Assembly (NCBI GenBank): GCA_964035545.1
Contig: OZ037773.1
Location: 6,866,751 to 6,930,750, forward strand
Length of the DNA stretch: 64,000 bases
Direction of reading: 5' to 3'
From: Bugula neritina
Lineage: Eukaryota; Bryozoa; Gymnolaemata; Cheilostomatida; Bugulidae
Position numbers and translations under genes: made by a program. Under the pieces are notes generated by a model. It saw nothing but the letters and a program-made list of their open reading frames with translations, searched no databases and had not been told where the DNA came from. Positions 25,272-37,358 of this stretch are shown piece by piece (within the stretch, counting starts at the first letter, position 1; each line of letters starts with the position of its first letter).

Positions 25272-25484
25272 CTCAGCAAGTTTATAGTCACCATCCCTGT
25301 GAGAAACCCCTGATAGAAAGGGTTTTTGTTCAATTGGACTAAGGACTTATTCAGATGGGGCACAAGAGCAATTATGACTGGAAGCTCCTCCTAACATCAC
25401 CAATGGCCTTTATCAGGGCTCGAACCCATGACTTCGTGCTTACTAGGCAAACGCTCCAACCCCTAGACCACTGCTGCTCCCTTA
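25272..25484 (-). mobile_element. tRNA-derived SINE, copy C
   Basis: Full-length reverse copy: on the minus strand it reads AAGGGAGCAGCAGTGGTCTA, GGGTTCGAGCCCTGA, the GCATCC-type body (here AGGAGCTTCCAGTCATAATT) and the tail GATGGTGACTATAAACTTGC. Confidence 0.85.
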
Positions 25485-28400
25485 GCATAAAATGCAGACA
25501 CAAGGCTTTAATAAAAGCTTGGCCATAATATTAGCTTTACAACATGATAGTGAAATTGCTTTGATATTGCATTATTTGTTTTTAAGCAAATGAGTTTAAA
25601 TAAAGTATATTTTTCAAAACTTTTTACAAAATCCCATTGACAATCGTACAAGCATATAATAAAAGTGGATATATAGGTATAACAAAGTCATAAGCAACAT
25701 AAGTTGTTGATACTATTGTGTTTCCATGGATACGAACAGCTTCGCTGGAGCTACTATAAATTACAAAGTAGCCCCAGAGTTTTGAAGAATTCAACTTCTT
25801 ATTAAATTATAAGTGTTATTCAAATTACTAAGAGATTGATGTTTATAAATGGGCAAAACCTTTTATTCAGGCGTATTTTAATTTGCTTATTCAATAACTT
25901 AGTTACACTACCAATAAATTTTACTGTCCACTGACCAGCTTCGTTTAATTTAATTAAAAAGCTTTCACAAAGCATGCTGGCGCCAAACTTTAACACTAAA
26001 ACTAAAAATATATACATGTATATTGTAGAGTTATAATATATTCAATATTATATATTCACACTTAGACAAAACACTTATTGTATACTAAATATTGTCCAAA
26101 TTATTTGATGTGAACAAATAGCAACTCATTTGTTTATTTAAATTAGCAAGACTTATGACTTGAATTGACTGGAGAGCTCACTGGTTGTCATGACAACTAG
26201 AATAACTGTGTATGTATGGGCAGTGAGTATATAACCTGTTACATTGAGTTAGACCCTACTACAGATGTTTAATATTTGACAATAGATACAACATGGGCAA
26301 AGCATGCACACATCCATAGGTTTGATTACAATGCCACTGTGAACTGTATAAGCAATCTGTTTACACCTGAAATAGTTGAGGAAAGAACTGCTTTCTAATA
26401 CATGCTGTATAGGCATTACAAAGAATACCCACAAGCAAAGCTGATAATAAACTTTAGTACTTCAGTTTTTATTAGCTTCCCTTCTGAATTTTTTTTAGAC
26501 TGTCTGTACTGCTACAGGCTATTGTTTGCTATTGTTTCCCCGTAAATGTATGTAAACTTCTATACTAGTTGCAGTGAAGGATCCAAGAAAACTTCCATCT
26601 AAAGGTTCTCTCAGGTTGATGGCCACATTGTGTGCAGCCATCATTAAAATAATTTAATTATAAGTCTTTGATAGTGGCTAGCAGACTGGGTGTGTCCTTC
26701 ATAAGTTATGATATTAATATTTAAAGATATTTCAAAATTAGAAGAATGTTCTGGAAGACTGATCACTGGTAATAATGCTGAGACATCTCTCTTCACATGA
26801 TTAGTAAACCAAAAACTGCCAATAAAACTAATAATAATAATTGAAGAGAAGGAGTGAGCCTTGAATTCCTGTCAGACATGATAGAAGGGGATGACAACCA
26901 ACTGTAGCCAGAGTAACCAGACCAGTTCTACAATTATTTATAATCTAAGATGTCATATTATTGCTTTGATGTGCCAATTAGTCATAACAGAGGTTTGGAA
27001 TCATCAATCCTTTTCATAGTTGTATAGCATTTATCTTGAGCTAAATAAATGAAAAATAGCTCTGGCTATTTTGACATCATTAGTTGACACAGCAGATATA
27101 GCAAACGAGCAGCTTTAGCATTTAACCTTCACCTTCCTGTGCATGACTCGTCAATGTTCACAATCAATAGATTTCTTTCAAATATAATATTTTATAGTCC
27201 CTCCCAATTAAAAAATTCATATTCTTTTAATTAACATCTTGGAAGTGAGAATAAATGACTCACAGTTATAACTTAGCACAATAGTCTGAAAACATAAGTA
27301 AATTAAGCTACACCAGAAATTTTACAACTATAACAGCATTATGCAAAACTCTAAAGCTTTAAAACCAGATCTTTTGTATCAAAAACATATTTTCAGCGTA
27401 CCACTTAAAGAGAAGAAAAACTTGCAGTTTGATAGCTATAAAGTATAAACTCACCCCAGTGTTGTTACTTTGATTTAAACCCATGACCTAGTAAGAAACT
27501 AGCCCAGAACTGCTTTCCAGTCTCATGCCTATGGTCTCCACTTTATTCATCCAACAATAAACAATAGGTTATAAAATAGAAGATCATAACTAAATAACCA
27601 TCGCAAAATAGTCTATGTGTGCACAACTTTGATCAATCAGAATTTTGGGCTGTTGGCTTCTATCACATAACTTCAACTTTGTAAACGTTGGGACAATTAT
27701 TATTCAACAAAAACTGTGGAAATTAATCAAAACTACAAGCTTAATTAGTAATCCACCCTCAGCCTCAATGGAAATCTGCAGCTTAGTGCATTTTTAGTGC
27801 AGAATTTGATGCAAATTAGAGCATTGTAGTGGGTGGCTTGGATAATGTATGGAGAGTTGAGACACATAGAGTTGAACAGCTGCATTTCAAATGTTTTTAG
27901 CATAAGAGCCTGAAAATTGAGTTTATCCAAACTCCTTCTTTTTATAAGGCTGTTTAAAACTAGCAACAGGTATTAAAACTGAGCAGGTAGATGACAGTAA
28001 TTATAAATGCAGAAACGTGGATTCATAAATAGCTAAGCTTTGGATTTAGGTTTGAAATTGGAGCTTGACTAATTTGTTTTATATCTTACAATGCTACTAA
28101 CATCCGATAGAGCAGGATACTGAGATCACCAGACAATGAGGTTATGAAGCAGACTATAAAAGTTGAAATGTCTGCAATACTGGAAATTATAGTCAGCATG
28201 CCTTTTTTACAACCAATAACAACTCTGAGTCAGTAAATAACTTGATCATTTAGGAAGTTGTCTTTGTCTTTCTTTGTGTCCGAAGCTCTTGCAAAACTCT
28301 GTCGCAATAATTTAGATTTTCTGTGGACAATACTCTGCAATTTATTACTTGTTTTTTGATGAGAATATCTGGATATTTGGAGTGTCCTGAACATATATCC

Positions 28401-30280
28401 TCTGTATTTATAGCACATTCAAAAATGTGTTTACAGCTCTTTATGAGTCATAATTGTTTGTGCATTCAGCAATTTAGGCTGTGGTCAAACAGTTATGAAA
28501 ACCTTTCTAAAAATTGTTAAAAAATTGTTGACCTTTAGCCAATCTTAACCCAATGCACAAAATACTTTTTTGTTCAAACAAAGAAGTTGAGTATTTAGGT
28601 GAGTATGTGATAGACATTTTTGGCTAAAGCTCTCATGTTTATAGTGAAACTTGCTTGATTGTTCATAACAAAAGAATTAAATTATTATAATTATTGTGTT
28701 AGGCCAGTGTAAAACATGCATATACACTACAATTTATGATTAATTGCATTTGATTACCTAAACAAATATTCTAACAAGCAGGTGCTGCATCTAATCAACA
28801 TATACTCCTAGGACTTGTACTTGAACTTTTGAGTAGCTTTTGGGAACTTGACCACATGTTATACATGTAACTTAGCCTGTGGCAGAAAGGGTGTAGAATT
28901 TGTACTTTCTGTCTACCGCAGCATGACTCATTTTTAAACTAAATTGTCTGATATGAACAAGTTTTTGCAGAAGTATAAAGGTTGGATATACACCCAGTTG
29001 AAGCAGAAACATTATCTTAAACAGGTAAACCAAAATAAGACAAATAAAACAGAGTCATTTATGTTTACCAAATAACACTTTGTAAAAATATTTAGGCCTA
29101 CTGCAAATACATAGAAAATAAATGTTATTTTTATTTTGATTCAAGGATTAGCTGTTAAACCACATTAGTTATTCCACTGTACAGATTTTAAATGCATAAA
29201 AGATAAAAAACATTAAATAAATATGAGTATCTTCAAGCTGCGCTTGCTTTTTAGTCAAGTTGAAGAAAATAGCTTGCTGTACTCTGGGAACCACTACAAC
29301 ACATTCTGTTCTAACTCATCTTAAATGACGCAAGGGCATTAGTTTGAATTCAAGCATACATTCTCTGCTCCAGCGCGTTAGTCTGTAGATTCTTAGTGGG
29401 GAAAGCCATGGCTGATCAAACGTTGAAGTGTAGTTTGCCATCAAAGTTTGATGAGAAATTACCACCTTTTGGTCTTTTCATCTGTCATTTAATGGTTTAA
29501 TTGCATTTGTAAGAGTACTAATCTACACTGCAGTCTATTTGGATCTATAATGCCCTTTGACCTACGGGGATGCAGTAACCAACCTGGTAATAAACTTCAA
29601 GGAGCAGAAGCCATATTCCTGCTTCAAATTGCAAAAAGTGTATCTAAATTAATTTCCACACGTTTCAAATAAAGCCAGAGTGGTCAGTACGTTGTCAGAT
29701 TTTATAGCCTAAGCAGATTGCAGTGGTCAGCTCCGGATTAGATGGTAATGAGAAAGATCACAAGCTCCTGTGACATTTCAAAAGAAATATCCTGGTGGTA
29801 ACATTTTTAGTGGTGAATTTTGTTGGCAGTTAAAGAAAAAAAATGGTTGCATGATTAAAGGTTAGGGTTGCAGTCTGTGGTATAGTGTATAGTTGGTGAT
29901 TACCTGTACGCAAGCCAAAGCTGCTTACTAAATCTAGATTAGCCTCAAAACCTTTCATTTAGACTTTAGAGTATTGGGGTAGCTTGAGAGTGACCCGGCT
30001 CAATAACCAAGGCTTTACTCTTACTCACCTGCTATATATGTTAACTGGCTACTCTGGGAAAAAAAGACAGATGACATGCCCATGTGTTTTTGGTCCCAGT
30101 GCTGAGCAGACTCAGTGGGCAGGGTGTGAGGCTTGCTGAAGGGTCTTTTTAAAATATGCCATTCTGTCTCTTTAGTGTTTTATTAAGTGAAGGTTTTAGT
30201 TTTTGATTTTAATTGTTAATTTAATAATTGAATTTTTGTTTTTCAGGATGGACAACAAAGCTTACTGAAAACACGAGTTA
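25485..30280. other. Long non-coding stretch
   Basis: I found no supported exon in nearly 5 kb. A SINE-tail-like scrap may lie at 26585-26640 (TTCCATCTAAAGGTTCTCTC). An ATG in good context at 29409 opens only 30 codons. Confidence 0.4.
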
Positions 30281-30286
30281 GCAACT

Positions 30287-30620
30287 AGCATGTATATAGC
30301 ATGTATATAGCAGATATATAGCATGTATATAACAGGTATATATAATATGTATATAGCACGTATATAGCACATATATAGCATGTATCTTACAGGTATATAT
30401 AATATGTATATAACATGTATATAGCAGACATATAGCATGTATATAGCAGGTATATATAATATGTATATAGCACGTATATAGCACATATATAGCATGTATC
30501 TTACAGGTATATATAATATGTATATAACATGTATATAGCAGACATATAGCATGTATATAGCATGTATCTAACAGGTATATATAATATGTAAATAGCATGT
30601 ATATAGTAGGTATATAGTAA
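30287..30620. repeat. Higher-order tandem repeat of GTATATAGCA-like units
   Basis: Short units (GTATATAGCA, GTATATAACA, GTATATATAATAT) form a larger period of 114 bases: the block AGCACGTATATAGCACATAT recurs exactly at that distance (30355 and 30469). Because 114 is divisible by 3, long open frames appear on the minus strand; they are repeat artefacts. Confidence 0.85.
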
Positions 30621-30970
30621 ATTGCAGATCAATGACAGATTACCAGGAACAGCTGTGCATAAAGTAAGAATAAAAAATTATTAATTGCAATTTTATATAT
30701 AATTGTATATATAAGCCTAATAACATGCCATACAGTGCAAAATGCTTACCAGGGCTTATGGACTTTTAGTAAAAGGATGCATGTGCAGTGTTGTACATAC
30801 ATGTGTGAATATTGGCTGATGTCTACTTAGTAAACTATAATTAGTATAACATACTTTATCAAGTATAACTGACAGGATACAGCTGCCATCTTATAATCAT
30901 CTTTATTCTGTGCTATTTTATATGCTTATATTCTTATTTATGTTCATATTTTGTATACAAGTTTATAAAA
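30621..30970. other. Non-coding stretch
   Basis: I see nothing in it. Confidence 0.45.
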
Positions 30971-31162
30971 AACTCACGCAAGTTTAAAGTCTCTATCCCT
31001 GTGAGAAACTCCTGGTAGAAGGGGTTTTTGTTAAGGTGGGGCTAAGGACTTGTTCAAATGAGGCACAGGAGCAATTATGACTGAATGCTCTTCCTAACAT
31101 CACCAATGGCCTTCGTGTTCACAAAGCAAACGCTTTAACCCCTAGATCACGGCTGCTCCCTC
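30971..31162 (-). mobile_element. tRNA-derived SINE, copy D, internally deleted
   Basis: On the minus strand it keeps the head GAGGGAGCAGCCGTGATCTA and the body GGAAGAGCATTCAGTCATAA, but the stretch with the B box is missing between the head and AAGGCCATTGGTGATG. The deletion would abolish pol III transcription. Confidence 0.8.
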
Positions 31163-31530
31163 TTATTTTTTATACTTATATTTCACATTTATGTTTCATA
31201 CGTTTTTAATGATTACTCCTTGTAGACAACGCCAAGTCAAATGACTATGAAGCCTGTAAAAGATATTGTGTATATACAAGAATTTATAGATGATTGCCAA
31301 CATAATATAGAAAAGTATTCTAATAGATAAAAACAGAGGCATGTTCTATAAAACGTATACATAATATTATAAGCAATCATATTACCAAACATTTTCAAAG
31401 CCTCTAACTTGTATATACATCTTATTACAGGGTTTATTTCCAATAATGAATTGTATTTACAGCAAGCAGCAATATCTAGATGTTCATTGTGATACTGAAA
31501 GAACCTGGTCAAGCAAAAATCACTCAAGTG

Positions 31531-31665
31531 CAGTAGTGGAGAACTTGAAACAGCCAAAGTTCTTTAATTAAAAAAACATTTGATTTGGGGCTCTGATGGG
31601 AACATAACTTCTTTTGCAGCATTTTTCATTTAGAACCCATTTCTCCCTTACGTACTTCACTTATA
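31531..31665. mobile_element. Diverged TIR element
   Basis: The ends (CAGTAGTGGAGAACTTGAAA on the left, and ACGTACTTCACTTATAC on the right) and the middle (GGGAACATAACTTCTTTTGC) follow the layout of the element at 53216-53378 with many differences. Confidence 0.4.
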
Positions 31666-34191
31666 CCTCTGAAAGATTCAATGTTATGTATTTGTGTTAC
31701 AAGCAAGGATTTGGCTTTACTGAGTCACAAATCAGGATACATCTTAGTTTACTAAATCAGACTGGAGGCTTAGTCTTAAGCTGAGGAGACAACTCTTAAT
31801 GCTATAAAGGGAATTCAATATACTTCTGAGCACACACAAATACAAAATAATTATATACTGTCTTTCTTTCTCAAAGGTGAATTGCTTAACTCGTTAATCA
31901 GTTTGGGAGCATGAAACAGAGTGTTACAAGTAGTAATATCTTATTTTGAATAGTGCTATCTATGCCTATAGTAATAGCTAGTGCCAACATTCAGGTGGGC
32001 CACTGGTCATCTTGTAATCCCTGCGTCACACTATGGTCATGAACTAGCACGTTCCCAAACATATGTCAGGTCAAGGTGGCTTGAAGTCTAATAACTGCAG
32101 GGTAGATTAGAGATAATCTGCTTTGTAGTTGATTGCTTCATTCAATAAACTGAATGGACTTGTGTAGAATATGGCAGAGGATACTGAAGATTAACAACTC
32201 CACATGTGTTGACAAATTCTTGTAAGAGCTGTGATAAGTTTGACCTTAAAAGTGACTCACAAGGAGGAAATAATGAGAAAGTTCTAATAAGTCATACTAG
32301 TACTTTTTTAACCAGAAAAACTACGTTTAATATACAATATCTTTATGGGTGGGGCCTCACACTCCCTATGAATTTTACCGCATCACTGGTAATAATGGCT
32401 ACAAAGATCGTAATTTGTTAATTTAAATAAATAGTCAAGTCTGCTTATTTCAGAAATCATTTTTATTTGATAAAATGATAAAATATAAATTCTCAACTGA
32501 TTACATACATTCAGGTATAGAAGCAATCATTAGTTGATCAAACAAGACTGTAATAGAATAGAAAGTAATACTGAAGAAAATAGATTGAAAAAAACGCATA
32601 TGAAGAGAAATTAATATTAAATTATATATAGAACTTCATTTAATGCTCAATTAGTTTAGCATATGCTTAGTATAGCAAACAGCTTATGATTAACATTTTG
32701 AACCAACAAAAAAGATGGAAAAGAACAACTGGTGTTACTTTAAGAAAGTTCAAATTAAATCAGAAGAATCTAAAATGGCCTTTGGACAGCTGATAAGAAT
32801 AGAGTATAGACTATCAAAACTTTCATTTTAAACTTGTCAACAAGTAACTTTAACTAAATATAAGATCAGCTAAATATATTTCTAAATCAAATGCAACAGG
32901 AAATTGACATGTTAATGGAACTTGCATCTCACAGCAAGGGTAATCACGGATATGCTAGCCGGATGTATGTAAAAAACTGCATTACTTCTAGATAGCAACA
33001 ACACAACACTTCTACATGATTCCATGACTAAATAAAATGAAACGACTATAACTAGCAGTGAGTCACATGTCTACCTGAGAGCCAATCTAAATGTCATTAG
33101 TTGTCACTAGATGTCTACAACCTGTTCCTGTACGAGTTAAATGAATAGAGATACCAATTGCTTCATATATTTTACAAAAAACTAAATTCACGAGCTTCAA
33201 GATTATGATGAGTCATATGCTATGATTCTTTATCTGAGCCAAATGCTCAACATTAGCATAATAAGTGAAGACAACTCTTGGATAATGAGCAAAAAGGAGC
33301 ACCAGAAACAGAAAAAGGACATTATAAATTAAGCATGAGACTGAATACTTTATTACCATAACAAAACTGTCACTAATAATTTCAGTCTTTTTGCCAGTCA
33401 TGATGAAAAGCAGACTCCGTCTCATTAAGAGCAGGTAATTCTAGTTAATATCTTTTTAATAGTGCACTGAGACTTTGATGTTACTTTTCTGGCAACTGTG
33501 ACATACTTGAGACGTGGGAGAAAATTTGGTTGAACTAATACAAGGAGCAGCAGCCATTTCAAGCCAAACACATTTCATTAAAGACTAGAGAACTAATAAT
33601 TTACTAAGATAAGCTGCACTATTCTTTCAATATAAGAAGCAGCTTTGAGTATAACCCAATTTCCAAACCTGAAAGGCAGAAATATAGGAGAGGGATGGTA
33701 TGACAGCCTACAAGAACTGAAATGACAACATACAGTGTTCAAAGTCAGGCAATTTTTTTCGTTTCAAGACAGAAAAAGTTAAAATTAGACTCAAGAAGTT
33801 TTGACTAAATATGCTAAATTAAGAACATTTTAAAACAAAGTAACACATCTAATCAACCTATTCAGTCCAAGATTGTCCACAACAGATAATAATTCATGGG
33901 ATAGAAAGCATGCATAGTGGACTGTGTAAGAAACAACATAACTGAGCCAGGTTAAATATTAAAAGGAAGAAATAAATAGTGAAAGATAATTTAGCTACTG
34001 GTTGGAGCACATTGGACATGGCACTTGTATACTGTCAGTAGTAATAGTGTTAGACTAGACTATACACTATATTATACTATCTAGGGTGGAGGTGTTCCGG
34101 TTTATGTACTGAACACTCATTGACTTAGCACCATGCATGACTTGTTCAGTATAATAGTAATCCGTCACATTAGAGAAACAGCGGATGTTGG
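31666..34191. other. 3' flank of the dikinase gene, non-coding
   Basis: Contains the undetermined 3' UTR of the minus-strand gene ending at 34192. No AATAAA (minus) lies within 700 bases of the stop; the nearest candidates are near 33454 (ATTAAA) and 33345 (AATAAA). The open frame at 33213-33425 has no support. Confidence 0.4.
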
Positions 34192-37100
34192 CTAGAGATC
34201 ATTGTCTCTCTTCAGTCGTCTCACAACTCCTGTACTACCATTCAGACATATTGTATCTCCTAGAATAGAAATATAATGTAGGTAGAGTAGTAGAGTACTG
34301 TGAATATGATGTAGGTAGAGTAGTAGAGTAATGTGAGTATGACATATATACTCTGGGTGCAATGTAGCAGTAAGGCTAATAATGGCAATCTGACGCATAG
34401 ATTAGACTTTAGAGGGTACAAAAATTTTGTATAGATTTCAAATATAAAACCAGGAAGCTGAAATTAATATTGATAGAGAACAATTTTGAACTCCTAATAC
34501 TGATATTTTGATGGGCAAGAGGTTACTTGAAGAAGCAAATGAAAATCTAAGATTTTTAAAAATATGAGACAAAAGTGTAATTTTGAAGCCATGGTCTGGT
34601 GGCCTAGTGGCTAGAGCACTGGCTTAGTAAACACAAGGTCATGGGTTTACTAAATCAGTAAAGGCCATTGGTGGTATTAGGAAGAGCATCCAGTCATAAT
34701 TGCTCCTCTGTCACAATAGTGAAAAAGTTTTTAGCCCGCTTAGAAAACCCTTTCCTCCAGGGGCTCCTAGGGGGATGGCAGCTTTTCTCAACAAAAATAG
34801 AGAACTTCTTATTCTTTATACAATCACAGAAGACTTGCTATTGTACACCTGTGCATGAAGCCTAGTCTGTCAATAACAAAACTGATCAAACTGATTAAAG
34901 TTAAAATTCATGATTATAGACAATCGTTGGGATTATTTGTATTATGCAACATGCACTGAGCTAATTGTTATTAATTACCTAACATACAATTGATACAAAT
35001 TGGCAGATGTTCAAGATTATCACATACTTAATATTATTTAGTTGAGAATACAAAAAATTGCTAAACTTTTGCCAAATACGGGTCAAGTCTCATCTCTCTC
35101 TATGATAGGTAGTACCAAACCCCCTTCCTAGTTGTTAGGAATACTGGTTAAACAATGCTACTCTTCTAACTTTACATTATCTCCAACTACCCTAAAATGT
35201 CCGCATCACTCTGAATTACTCCATATTACACTGATTTCCTACAAACCTACTTTCGTTATCTCAGTTACCTTGAATAAGGCTCCCTACAACCTTAAACCAG
35301 CAACCTACTTAAGTTTTGTGAGAAAAATAGAGTTAATCATAAATCACGTTAAGCTTACTATCTATAAAATACCAATTAAAAAGTAATTAGTAGGATTATT
35401 GGAAAAGTTTAATTGAGTCTTAGCCTCAGAATAACTGCACTCTTTCCACAGTATAAATCTGACACGCCGTGAACATAGTATCTCACTCCAGCAAAGTATA
35501 ACATTATAAGCTCCATTGTGGTTGAGGAGTTAAAACATAGGTTTAGATAATGTACTAAACTAATTTCACAAGTATATCACATATAAGCAAGTGCCTACTA
35601 GTTTTTGATCTATATTTCTAAGTTATTTCTTTAATTTTGCATTTGTTCAAAATCATTCCTGTGTGGATGAAGAAAAAGATTGAGCTTGTGCAGTATTTAT
35701 CTGCAGAGACAATTTTTTGCCCATGAAATGTACACAAACTCTTGTGGTGAAGTAAAATATTTGTGACTTTTTATATTTAGCAAATGAAATTAATTTGTGA
35801 AGAATTGATATAAAAATGAAATTGGCTCATACTATAAGAAACATTTCACAAAACGAAAATAAAACATCCATGAGACTATGTATAGTATGAAAACTAAGTG
35901 CACCATTTAGCTAGAAGAACAAACGAGAGATGGCCAAAGCAGGTGTTCCAAATAACAAAACAGCACAGAAAATACATAAAAAATAATGGTTACAGGGTTT
36001 GAACTGACTGAAATGTTTTCTTCAATGAAATAGAAAGGTTTCAAATTGATCTTTACATCCCTTTATATAGATAAGATAACTCCGAAAACCCCTGAGAGAG
36101 TTGTTTTAAACTGTGAACATGTTTTCAATAACCTGACTCTACCTCGACACTACATTCAGTGGAGTCCAGATCTGGACAGGAGAACAACATTAGAAATGAT
36201 GGTAAATAACTCACCTGACTGGAAGACTTGTGTGGCATTGTGGCAGCTGACAACACAAGGTATCCCATACTCCCTAGCTACTACAGCACCTGTTGACACA
36301 TGCCAGATAGTAGCTGATTACACACACTATTACATAGACTATGAAGTATTACAGTGGTTTCTGCATTCATAATCATAGTTTTGGAGTCATCTGTTCCACA
36401 AGTAATAACGCATTCTAGAAATCTGTTAAAAATTCATTGAAGTTAGATTTTGCCCTCTCACATCTGACTTTTAGCCAATTAGAAGTAAAATTTAAGGTTA
36501 ATATTCTAGTATATACATACATACATACATACATGTACATACATACGTACATATGTACATACATACATAAATACGTATGTATGTAGTATGTACATGTATG
36601 TATATACTAGAATATTAACCTTAATGTTTCCTTTCAAGTGGCTAAAAGAAAAAGCATTATAAAAGATCAGAAAAACACAATAAGGAGTTATCCACTCTCC
36701 AGAGCGCTGTATACTGAATATTCTAACTATGAAGTTGTAGCACAACATCCACCAGAGAGCTTACCATGCGAGACTAGACCTCCTTGTTCAGTCACTACTC
36801 CAGAGATCATTGGGAAATAAGGAGCCCAGCCGACGTCCGTAAAGTACACTATTAGTATGTCGTTCTTCTACAGATAAAACCATAGGCTAGCATAACGCAA
36901 TGATAAGCAATATGAGGTAGAGCACCACCATAGAAAAGAATATAGCAAATGTTGTATAATCGAAGAAAATAAAAGTTTTAAATATCAATTATTAAACTTT
37001 TTATTATGACAATACACAGTAGTATCTTTACACTATTATGCTAGGTACCACTACATGACAGTCACATAATTGAGTCACATGATAGAGTCACATGATAGAG

Positions 37101-37358
37101 TCACATGATTGAGTCACATGATAGAGTCACATGATAGAGTCACATGATTGAGTCACATGACTGAGTCACAAAATTGAGTCACATGATAGAGTCACATGAT
37201 AGAGTCACATGATAGAGTCACATGACTACCTGAATTGTATGGGCTTCAGACAAGTTTTTCACGACTCTGGCAGTTCCGGTCACCTCCCCCACACTCACTG
37301 GCATTCCTTTCAGCTCTGTTTCCACTTCCAGTGACTTTAGATCTTGTTGGGTGTCCAC
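34192..37358 (-). CDS. Dikinase exons 34-37: phosphohistidine (PEP-utilising mobile) domain
   Basis: Exons: 37230-37358, 36765-36867, 36215-36289 and 34192-34259; residues 1264-1387. The chain LKGMPVSVGEVTGTARVV, DILIVYFTDVGWAPYFP, GGLVSHGAVVAREYGIPCVV and GDTICLNGSTGVVRRL is the full swivelling domain, with His1340 as the expected phosphate carrier. It ends KRDNDL and a TAG at 34192. The last intron (34260-36214) is the longest in the 3' half and carries a SINE. Confidence 0.93.

Noticed and set aside
29409-29501. Short frame starting MADQTLKCSLPSKFDEKLPP in good start context
   Set aside because: Only 30 codons, with no clear donor or partner exon; too weak to call.
30262-30598. Open frames rich in Tyr, Ile and Cys
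   Set aside because: They are translation of a GTATATAGCA-type repeat with a period divisible by three.
36046-36372. Plus-strand 108-codon frame
   Set aside because: Antisense shadow of the dikinase exon 36215-36289 and its flanks.
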